From contig NC_008609.1 in NCBI RefSeq assembly GCF_000015045.1, positions 2,179,501-2,243,500 on the forward strand: 64,000 bases of DNA. Reading direction: 5' to 3'. This document shows positions 57,049 to 64,000 of this stretch, piece after piece (the first letter of the stretch is position 1; each line of letters opens with the position of its first letter). The position numbers and the translations under genes were made by a program. The notes beneath the pieces are model-generated. The model was not told the origin of the DNA and made no database searches. It saw only the letters and a list, made by a program, of their open reading frames with translations. The stretch is from Pelobacter propionicus DSM 2379 (GTDB taxonomy: Bacteria; Desulfobacterota; Desulfuromonadia; Geobacterales; Pseudopelobacteraceae).

Positions 57049-60000
57049 ATGAAACTCTTCACCATCATGTGGTCAAACTATATTCCGCCCCTCAAGCAGG
57101 CCTGCGCCGACAACGGGGTAGTGCTGAGCGCTTGGTCCACCAAGCAGCTCAACCAGCACCCTGAGCTGCTGGACGACCTGCGCCAGGCCATGGACAAAGC
57201 CGACTGCATCCTGCTGTACCGCACCAGCGACCCGGTCTGGGACGAGCTTGAGGACGATATCCGTCAGGCGGGCGAGCAGCGACCGGTCGTGGTGGTGGGG
57301 AGTGACCCTGCCCTCTGGGGGCTCTCCACGGTCGGCCTGGAGGTGGCGGCACAAGCCTACAACTACATCCTCTACAACGGTGACGAGAATCTGGCCAACC
57401 TGCTCAACTACCTGCGGCACGCGGTCCTGGGTGAGGAAGTAACCTGCGCCGGGCCCAAAGCGGTCCCCTGGGAGGGGATTCACCACCCGGCCCTGGAAGG
57501 GGTCTTTAGCTCCACCACCGATTACCTGACGGTCTACCGGAAGACGCGGACCACCCCCGTTACCGGCTGGGTTGGCCTGCTCTACTCCCGTTCCAACTGG
57601 GTCAACCGCAACCTGGAGGTGGAAAAGGCGCTGATCGCGGAACTGGAAGAGCGCGGTCTGGGGGTGATACCGGTCTTCTTCTACTCCATCAAGGACGCCT
57701 GCATGGGGAACCTGAGCGGCGCCGAGTGCATCGAGACCTATTTTCTGAACGGGGGGATGGCGCTGGTACAGGGGATCGTCAAATTGACCTCCTTCTTCCT
57801 GGCCAGCCATGGCGGCGGGGTCAGGGAATCGGACGCGCCGCCGGGGGTGGAGTTGATGAAGCGGCTCAATATCCCGCTCTTCTCACCCTTGATCTCCTAT
57901 TACAAAAACGAGGAGCAGTGGCTGGCCGATCCGGAAGGACTGGGCACCCAGGTGGGATGGAGCATGGCCATGCCCGAGTTCGAGGGGGTGATCGAACAGA
58001 TGGTGGTGGGCGCCTCCAGCGGCACGGACAACCCGGAGGAGGAGCGCAATCTGCCGCTCACCGACCGCATGGAGCGCTTCGCCTCGCGGGTGGCCAGCTG
58101 GCTGGCCCTGGGGAGCAAGCCGGTGGCCCAGCGCAAGGTGGCCTTCATCCTGCACAACAACCCCTGCGTCTCGGTGGAGGCCAGCGTAGGGGGAGGCGCC
58201 CACCTGGACACCCTGGAGAGCGTGGCCCTGATCATGGGGCGCATGCGGGAAGCGGGCTACGCCATCACCCCGCCGAAGAGCGGCAAGGAACTGATCGACA
58301 CCATCATGGAGCGCAAGGCCGTCTCCGAATTCCGCTGGACAACGGTGGAGGAGATCGTAACCAAGGGGGGGACCCTGGACCTGCTGGATCAGGAACGCTA
58401 CCTCCCCTGGTTCCGGGAGCTTCCACCGCATACGCAAGAGCGCATGGCCGAGGCCTGGGGCAACCCTCCCGGCCAGGAGAAGGATGGCGTCCCGGCCGCC
58501 ATGGTCCATGAGGGCAAAATCCTGATCACCGGTGTACGATACGGCAATGCCGTAGTCTGTGCCCAGCCCAAGAGGGGCTGCGCCGGTCCCACATGCGACG
58601 GCCAGGTCTGCAAGATCCTGCACGACCCGGACATCCCGCCGCCCCACCAGTACGTGGCCACCTACAAGTGGCTGGCCCGCGAATTCGGGGTGGATGTCAT
58701 CATCCATGTGGGCACCCACGGCAACCTGGAGTTCCTCCCCGGCAAGGCCACCGGCCTCTCTTCCGGTTGTTTTCCGGACATCGGTATCGACAGCATGCCG
58801 CACCTGTACATCTACAACGCCGACAACCCGCCCGAGGGGACCATCGCCAAGCGCAGAAGCTTGGCCACCCTGGTAAACCATCTGCAGACGGTGATGGCAC
58901 CGGGTGAGCTGTACGGCGACCTTGAAGCCATCGAACGGCTGCTGGAGGATTACCGGCGCTTCAGGACGGTTGAGCCGGCCAAGGCCCACACGGTCTCCCA
59001 CATGCTGGCCGAGAAGGTCAAGGGGTTGCAGCTGATCGAGGGAGAGATCACCCACAACACTGTGGAGCAGAAGGTGGACGAGATCCACAACGCGCTGGCC
59101 ACGCTCAGGGGGACCCGCATCCCCACGGGGATGCATATCTTCGGGCGATTGCCGGAGGCGGAGCGGTTGTCGGAGTTCGTCTATGCCATCGTGCGCTACG
59201 AGAATACGCCCGACTCATTGCGGGGGTTGACGGCCCGGGCCCTGGAACGGCGCGAGGGTGAAGAGGATGATCTGTACCGGGAACGGGTCGATGTCGCCGC
59301 CCGCAGGATCTGCAAGGGGTATCTGGAAGAGGGAATATCTTTGGCGGAGGGGTTGGGCCATCTCCGTAGGGGCGGCCCCATGTGGCCGCCCTGCCCCGCA
59401 ACGCCAACAGATTCCCGACATATGGAGAATAGCGACAGGGAGCATGGCACCGCCGACGTGGGCAACCACATGGGGTTGCCCCTACGGGAAACCGTCGCCA
59501 AGGTCCAAGCCTTCATCGACTCCGTGCGTGACAACGTCCTGGCCTCGGACGAGATCGGCGCGCTGTTCAATGGCTTCAACGCCGGCTCTATCGAACCGGG
59601 GCCGTCCGGTCTCATGACCCGCGGCCGCCCCGACATCCTCCCCACCGGACGCAACTCCTACTCCCTGGATCCCCATAAACTCCCCTCCCCGCTGGCCTGG
59701 GAGACCGGGAAACAGCTGGCCGAGAAGAGCCTGGACAAATACCTGGAGGAGGAAGGGACCTTCCCGGAGAACATCGCCTTTCACTGGCAGGCTACTGACA
59801 TCATGTGGACCGACGGCGAGGGGATGGCCCAGATGCTCCACCTGCTGGGGACATGCCCGGTATGGCAGCCCAACGGCAGGGTGCGCAGCTTCACCATTAT
59901 TCCGCTGGAGGAGTTGGGGCGGCCGCGCATCGACATCACCGTGCGGGTCTCGGGCATCACCCGCGACAACTTCCCCTCCTGCATCGACCTCCTGGACGAG

Positions 60001-60942
60001 GCGGTGCAGGCGGTTTCAGCTCTGGACGAGCCGGCGGAAATGAACTTCGTGCGCAAACACACTCTGGAGAGGCTGGGCTCCGAACCGGAGGAGAATGACG
60101 AGGCGTTGCGCACGGCCACCTACCGCATCTTCGCCAGCCAGCCCGGCACCTACCAGGCCGGAACCCAGCTTGCGGTGTACGCCTCTGCCTGGGAAACGGA
60201 GAAGGACCTCTCCGACGTGTTTCTCTACTGGAACGGCTACGCCTACGGCAAGGGAACCTTCGGCGCTGTCGCCCACGACAGCCTGAAGCAGAGCCTGAAA
60301 ACCGTCTCACTGACCTTCAACAAGACCGCCAGCGACGAGTACGACCTGACCGGCTGCTGCTGTTACTTCGGCACCCACGGCGGCATGATCAACGCCGCCC
60401 GGGTCATATCGGGCAACGAAATCAAAAACTATTACGGTGACACCCGTGAGCAGGGCCAGGTGAGGGTTCGCACCCTGGAGGAGGAGATGCGCCGCGTGGC
60501 CAGGGGCAAGATCCTCAACCCGGCCTGGATCCAGGGAATGAAGGAGCACGGCTACAAGGGGGCCGGCGAGATCAGCAAGCGGGTCGGCCGCCTCTACGGC
60601 TGGCAGGCCACCGCCAAGGCAGTGGATGACGCGGTCTTCGACGATGTTGCCCGCACCTTCATGATGGACGAGCAGAACCGTGAGTTCTTCGAGCAGGAGA
60701 ACCCCTGGGCTCTGGAGGAGATCGGCAGGAGGCTTCTGGAGGCGGCCCAGCGGGGCTTGTGGAACCCGGCCGATGACGTGAAGGAAGAGCTCAGGGATAT
60801 CTACCTGGAGATCGAGGGATGGATGGAGGAGCGCATGGGGGATGTGCGCGGCGAATTCCAGGGGGGCAGCATCGACATCATCACCGCGTCCGATGTGGAG
60901 GGGTGGAAAACCAGGATGGCAGCGGTGGGGATCGGCCCGTAG
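57049..60942 (+). CDS. cobN: CobN-type cobaltochelatase large subunit (with in-frame repeat insertion)
   Basis: 1297 residues, the size of CobN/BchH. The family signature HVGTHGNLEFLPGKATGLS is at ~residue 553, with SMPHLYIYNADNPPEG and IAKRRSLATLVNHLQTV after it, and the C-terminal block GTHGGMINAARVIS with VRTLEEEMRRVARGK. It should bind a tetrapyrrole and insert a metal with the two ATPase subunits encoded downstream. Anaerobes making B12 usually use CbiK/CbiX instead, so the substrate is open. Residues ~772-813 come from an inserted palindromic element that keeps the frame. Confidence 0.92.
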   Translation: MKLFTIMWSNYIPPLKQACADNGVVLSAWSTKQLNQHPELLDDLRQAMDKADCILLYRTSDPVWDELEDDIRQAGEQRPVVVVGSDPALWGLSTVGLEVAAQAYNYILYNGDENLANLLNYLRHAVLGEEVTCAGPKAVPWEGIHHPALEGVFSSTTDYLTVYRKTRTTPVTGWVGLLYSRSNWVNRNLEVEKALIAELEERGLGVIPVFFYSIKDACMGNLSGAECIETYFLNGGMALVQGIVKLTSFFLASHGGGVRESDAPPGVELMKRLNIPLFSPLISYYKNEEQWLADPEGLGTQVGWSMAMPEFEGVIEQMVVGASSGTDNPEEERNLPLTDRMERFASRVASWLALGSKPVAQRKVAFILHNNPCVSVEASVGGGAHLDTLESVALIMGRMREAGYAITPPKSGKELIDTIMERKAVSEFRWTTVEEIVTKGGTLDLLDQERYLPWFRELPPHTQERMAEAWGNPPGQEKDGVPAAMVHEGKILITGVRYGNAVVCAQPKRGCAGPTCDGQVCKILHDPDIPPPHQYVATYKWLAREFGVDVIIHVGTHGNLEFLPGKATGLSSGCFPDIGIDSMPHLYIYNADNPPEGTIAKRRSLATLVNHLQTVMAPGELYGDLEAIERLLEDYRRFRTVEPAKAHTVSHMLAEKVKGLQLIEGEITHNTVEQKVDEIHNALATLRGTRIPTGMHIFGRLPEAERLSEFVYAIVRYENTPDSLRGLTARALERREGEEDDLYRERVDVAARRICKGYLEEGISLAEGLGHLRRGGPMWPPCPATPTDSRHMENSDREHGTADVGNHMGLPLRETVAKVQAFIDSVRDNVLASDEIGALFNGFNAGSIEPGPSGLMTRGRPDILPTGRNSYSLDPHKLPSPLAWETGKQLAEKSLDKYLEEEGTFPENIAFHWQATDIMWTDGEGMAQMLHLLGTCPVWQPNGRVRSFTIIPLEELGRPRIDITVRVSGITRDNFPSCIDLLDEAVQAVSALDEPAEMNFVRKHTLERLGSEPEENDEALRTATYRIFASQPGTYQAGTQLAVYASAWETEKDLSDVFLYWNGYAYGKGTFGAVAHDSLKQSLKTVSLTFNKTASDEYDLTGCCCYFGTHGGMINAARVISGNEIKNYYGDTREQGQVRVRTLEEEMRRVARGKILNPAWIQGMKEHGYKGAGEISKRVGRLYGWQATAKAVDDAVFDDVARTFMMDEQNREFFEQENPWALEEIGRRLLEAAQRGLWNPADDVKEELRDIYLEIEGWMEERMGDVRGEFQGGSIDIITASDVEGWKTRMAAVGIGP
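59364..59487. mobile_element. MITE-like palindromic element inserted in frame in cobN
   Basis: 124 bp with 28-bp terminal inverted repeats (59364-59391 and 59460-59487) agreeing at 24 of 28 positions and ending in CCGTAGGGGC/GCCCCTACGG. Each arm folds on itself: GGGCGGCC/GGCCGCCC on the left, GGGCAACC/GGTTGCCC on the right; the four differences are compensatory pairs. No transposase is encoded. It contributes about 42 codons without stops, and recognisable CobN sequence resumes after it. Confidence 0.8.
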
Positions 60943-61156
60943 GAGCGGCCCTGCAAAAAAGCAAAGCATGGAACAGGGTAAAATGTGAAGAAGCTGAAAA
61001 AACAGGTCATTTTTAGAGTTGTTGTGTTTGGACTGTCTTTATCCGCTTATCCCGCATTTTCTGCGTTCCATTGTCTTTGGCTTTCAATTCCCGTGGCATC
61101 CGCCTCATACGCGTCCTACTCAAAAACATCTACGTAAATCCAATCGAGGTATGTAT
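60943..61156 (+). other. Gap between cobN and the ChlI-like gene
   Basis: 214 bases, longer than other gaps in the locus. It holds a word cluster (61038-61071: TTTATCCGC, CCGC, TGCGTTCCAT) related to the repeat at 43605-43646. No convincing promoter or terminator seen. Confidence 0.4.
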
Positions 61157-62170
61157 ATGCATTTTCCATTTACGGCCATTGTCGGCCAGGAACAACTGAA
61201 GACGGCCCTGATCCTGAACGTGATCGATCCGGGCGTCGGCGGGCTACTGGTGATGGGGGAAAAGGGAACCGCCAAGAGCACCGCCGTGCGCGCCCTGGCG
61301 GAACTGCTTCCCCAGCTGACGGTTGTGCGGGAGTGCCGCTTTCACTGCCAGCCGGACGCTGAGCTGTGCAGTTTCTGCCAAGAGCGAAAAAAAGAAGCTC
61401 CGCTTACGCTGGGGCAAAGGAAGATGCGGGTGGTGGAACTTCCCCTGGGGATCACCGAGGACCGCCTGATCGGCACCCTGGACATCGAACACGCCATCAA
61501 ACAGGGGGAGAAGCGTTTCGAGCCGGGGCTTTTGGCCGATGCCAACCGCAACTTCCTCTACGTGGACGAGGTCAACCTGCTGGAGGACCACATCATCGAC
61601 CTGCTGCTGGACTCGGCCGCCATGGGGGTCAACAGCGTGGAGCGGGAGGGGATCTCCTTCAGCCACCCTGCCCGTTTCATCCTGGTGGGAACCATGAACC
61701 CTGAAGAAGGTGATCTGCGACCCCAGCTGCTTGACCGATTCGGGCTCTGCGTACAGGTGAGCGGTCTGCACGGAAAGGAGCAGCGCATGGATATCCTGCG
61801 CCGCAAGGCAGCCTTCGACAGTGACGCCACAGCCTTTGGCGTCCAATGGCGGGAACAGCAGGAGGAACTGGCACAGCGCATCGTCGATGCCCGCGAACGT
61901 CTGAACAGTGTTGAGTTGACCGACAGCGCCCTGGAAAAGATCGTCACCATCACCTCGGCCCTGCAACTGGACGGCCACCGGGCCGACATCGTGATCATGA
62001 AGAGCGCCCGTGCCCTGGCAGCCTACCGCGGACTCCCGGACGTGGGGAGCGCGGAGATCCGTGATGGGGCACTGCTGGCCCTGCCCCACCGACAGAAACG
62101 GCTCCCCTTCGAGGAATTGGGGAGTGAACGGGGCAGGCTGGAAAGAGTTCTGGAAGAGAGCCTGCCGTGA
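61157..62170 (+). CDS. Magnesium/cobalt chelatase ATPase subunit I (ChlI/BchI-like)
   Basis: 337 residues. AAA+ motifs: [18 protein letters not shown] (Walker A), [24 protein letters not shown] (Walker B), sensor [20 protein letters not shown] Cys cluster in [17 protein letters not shown] follows the Walker A region and may bind zinc. It forms a ring with the ChlD-like subunit and drives metal insertion by CobN. ATG 61157 is 8 bases after GAGG; the frame is open upstream. Confidence 0.92.
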   Translation: MHFPFTAIVGQEQLKTALILNVIDPGVGGLLVMGEKGTAKSTAVRALAELLPQLTVVRECRFHCQPDAELCSFCQERKKEAPLTLGQRKMRVVELPLGITEDRLIGTLDIEHAIKQGEKRFEPGLLADANRNFLYVDEVNLLEDHIIDLLLDSAAMGVNSVEREGISFSHPARFILVGTMNPEEGDLRPQLLDRFGLCVQVSGLHGKEQRMDILRRKAAFDSDATAFGVQWREQQEELAQRIVDARERLNSVELTDSALEKIVTITSALQLDGHRADIVIMKSARALAAYRGLPDVGSAEIRDGALLALPHRQKRLPFEELGSERGRLERVLEESLP

Positions 62171-64000
62171 AATTCAGCCAGTTCATCGGCCAGGAGGATG
62201 CCGGGCTGGGGCTGCTGCTGAACGCCGTCGATCCGCGCTGCGGCGGGCTTTTGCTGGTGGGAGGCAGGGGGAGCGGCAAATCCACCCTGGCCCGCCTGGC
62301 ACGGGGCATCATCCCGGCCCACCTCCCCTTCGTCGAGCTGCCGCTGAATGTCACCGAAGAGTCGCTTTTGGGGGGCATCGACCTGGAACAGACCCTGGCC
62401 AGCGGCCGACCTGTCCTACAACCGGGCATCATCTCGCGGGCGAATGGTGGCGTTGTCTTTGTGGACGACATCAACCTGCTCTCCCGGGAACTGCTGGCGC
62501 TCTTGATGGAACCCCAGTCACGGGGTATGGAGATCATCCAGCGGGAGGGTCTGACCGAACAGAGAGAGAGCAGCTTTGTCATCCTGGCCACCATGAACCC
62601 TGAAGAGGGAGACCTGTCGCCGCACCTGGCCGACCGCATCGGCCTCTGCGCCGTCATGGAGGAGCAGAACGGCCGCGATGAGCGTCTGGCCATCATGCGC
62701 CTGGCCAAAGAGACTCCCTTTTTTACCGTCGAGCATGACCGGGAAGCCATGGACCTTATCAGTGTCGCCCGGGGTCTGCTGCCGGAGGTCAGGTTTTCAG
62801 CCCAGGCCCTGGAGCATCTTCAACAGGTCGTGCAACGGAACATCAGCCCCGGCCACCGGGGCGACCTGTTTCTCTACCATGCGGCCCGAGCCTGTGCCGC
62901 ATTGCAGGGCGCAGCCGATGTGGAAAAGGAGCACATCGACCGGGTCGCCAACCTGGTCTTCAGCCACCGTCGCCTGCAACTCCGTGAAGAGGAGCAGAAC
63001 TCCACCGAGCCGGAGCAGCCGCACGACCAGGACCAGCAGCAGAACAACGAACAGCGCGACGACCAGGGCGAACAGCCGCCTCCACCGGAGAACGGACAGG
63101 ATGAAAACGACCGGCACCCCTCCGGTGAGGGAGAGCATGAGTCCACCGTCTCAATGGGCGAATCTGCCCAGCGGGAAGAGATCATGGGGGTGGGGGCTCC
63201 TTTCAAGCTGCGCCGCCTCAGTTTTCGCAAGGATCGCCGAAAACGCCAGGCCAACGGCCGTCGCACCAGGACCCGCATCAAGGGGCGCGGCGGGCGCTAC
63301 GTCAAGAGCCTGCTCAGCTCGACCGAGCACGACATCGCCATCGACGCCACCCTGCGTGCCTGCGCCCCCTTTCAGAAGGCGCGCAATCGCCAGGGGATGC
63401 TGAAGATCGAGCAGGACGACCTGCGTTTCCGTCAGCGGGAGCGCAGGATGGGGCACCTGGTGCTGTTCGTGGTGGATGGATCCGGTTCCATGGGGGCTCG
63501 GCAGCGGATGATGGAAACCAAGGGCGCAGTCCAGTCGCTGCTCTTGGACTGTTACCAGAAACGGGACAAGGTGGCCATGATCGTCTTTCGCAAGGACCGG
63601 GCCGAACTGGTGCTGCCCCCCACGGCCAGCGTGGAGTTGGCTGCCAGGCGTCTGGCAGAGTTGCCGGTGGGGGGCAAGACCCCCCTGGCGTCCGGCCTGC
63701 TGAAAACCCACCGCCTGGTCAGGCGCACCTCTATGCACCACCCCGAACAGCGCATCCTGGTGGTACTGATCACCGATGGGAGAGGCAACCAGCACCTGAC
63801 GCCGGAAACTAGGAAGGAAGAGGTATCCAACCTGGCCGGCCTGCTGATGGAGGAGCCCCAGTGCGACTTCATCGTCATCGATACCGAGCATAAGGGCAAT
63901 TTCCTGCGAAGCGATCTGGCAATGGACCTGGCCCGCCAACTGGAGGCGGAGTACTACACCATCGAGGCGCTTAAGTCCGAGTACCTGGCCGGGATGGTCC
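62167..64000 (+). CDS. Magnesium/cobalt chelatase subunit D (ChlD/BchD-like), 3' end outside the window
   Basis: At least 611 residues. The N-terminal AAA+ domain has GGRGSGKSTLARLARG, VVFVDDINLLSRE and [19 protein letters not shown], then an acidic Gln/Pro/Asp-rich linker (~275-325), a basic patch (KLRRLSFRKDRRKRQ) and a VWA domain with MIDAS VVDGSGSMG, then TPLASGLL and LITDGRG. This is the D subunit that joins ChlI and CobN. The GTG start overlaps the chlI stop. The gene is cut by the window end. Confidence 0.92.
   Translation, partial: MKFSQFIGQEDAGLGLLLNAVDPRCGGLLLVGGRGSGKSTLARLARGIIPAHLPFVELPLNVTEESLLGGIDLEQTLASGRPVLQPGIISRANGGVVFVDDINLLSRELLALLMEPQSRGMEIIQREGLTEQRESSFVILATMNPEEGDLSPHLADRIGLCAVMEEQNGRDERLAIMRLAKETPFFTVEHDREAMDLISVARGLLPEVRFSAQALEHLQQVVQRNISPGHRGDLFLYHAARACAALQGAADVEKEHIDRVANLVFSHRRLQLREEEQNSTEPEQPHDQDQQQNNEQRDDQGEQPPPPENGQDENDRHPSGEGEHESTVSMGESAQREEIMGVGAPFKLRRLSFRKDRRKRQANGRRTRTRIKGRGGRYVKSLLSSTEHDIAIDATLRACAPFQKARNRQGMLKIEQDDLRFRQRERRMGHLVLFVVDGSGSMGARQRMMETKGAVQSLLLDCYQKRDKVAMIVFRKDRAELVLPPTASVELAARRLAELPVGGKTPLASGLLKTHRLVRRTSMHHPEQRILVVLITDGRGNQHLTPETRKEEVSNLAGLLMEEPQCDFIVIDTEHKGNFLRSDLAMDLARQLEAEYYTIEALKSEYLAGMV

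Overview
This is a GC-rich (about 60%) chromosomal segment of a Gram-negative bacterium. Gene order and protein sequence point to the Geobacter/Pelobacter group (Desulfuromonadales/Geobacterales); a Pelobacter propionicus- or Trichlorobacter-like strain is my best guess, made from memory and not from a search. Supporting signs are PilT with a PATAN/GAF-type regulator, a 7TM-HD/YbeY/DgkA/CorC/Lnt cluster, a phasin-like plus UbiB-like pair, a bacteriohemerythrin, and a cobalt-type chelatase cluster. No tRNA, rRNA, CRISPR array, insertion sequence with transposase, or prophage was recognised.

Layout. 1-3.3 kb: end of a signalling protein, a PilT-family ATPase, and a D-2-hydroxyacid dehydrogenase on the minus strand. 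3.5-10.7 kb: a tightly packed plus-strand run (c-di-AMP-type HD phosphohydrolase, YbeY, a DgkA-PAP2 fusion, CorC-like, Lnt) ending in prfB with its +1 recoding site. 10.8-14.4 kb: a FlaG-like protein, an SPOR-NlpC/P60 hydrolase, a DUF1015 protein and a sirtuin. 14.5-21.5 kb: the conserved rpsB-tsf-pyrH-frr-uppS-cdsA-dxr-rseP block for translation, lipid carrier and isoprenoid synthesis. 21.6-38.4 kb: mixed genes, namely an EamA transporter, a tRNA CCA-type nucleotidyltransferase, a NodIJ-like ABC exporter, a hemerythrin, a KefF/KefC-like pair, a hybrid histidine kinase with a response regulator, a DUF2059-like protein plus cis/trans fatty acid isomerase, and UbiB-like/phasin-like genes. 38.8-44.5 kb: dnaE, accA and an RluB-type pseudouridine synthase. 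44.6-47.7 kb: a lower-GC minus-strand pair, a Pif1-like helicase and a DUF262/DUF1524 (GmrSD-like) protein, which looks like an acquired candidate defence module. 48.1-51.0 kb: a zinc-ribbon protein behind a structured leader, RsgA, a GreA/B-like protein and a spermidine-synthase-like methyltransferase fold. 51.0-64.0 kb: a metal or metal-tetrapyrrole acquisition locus with a regulated leader (palindrome, hairpin, terminator), TonB-dependent receptor, periplasmic binding protein, orphan antitoxin-like HTH protein, FecCD/FecE-type ABC transporter, CobN, and ChlI- and ChlD-like chelatase subunits; the last gene runs off the window.

The most interesting points are: the chelatase/transport locus, with an orphan HTH regulator candidate and a leader terminator; a 124-bp palindromic MITE-like element inserted in frame inside cobN; the Pif1-like/GmrSD-like pair with its own promoter and an upstream 9-bp inverted repeat; genes (dgkA-PAP2, cdsA, perhaps cti) whose conserved N-termini require AUU/AUC-type starts; and a likely leaderless kefF-type transcript.
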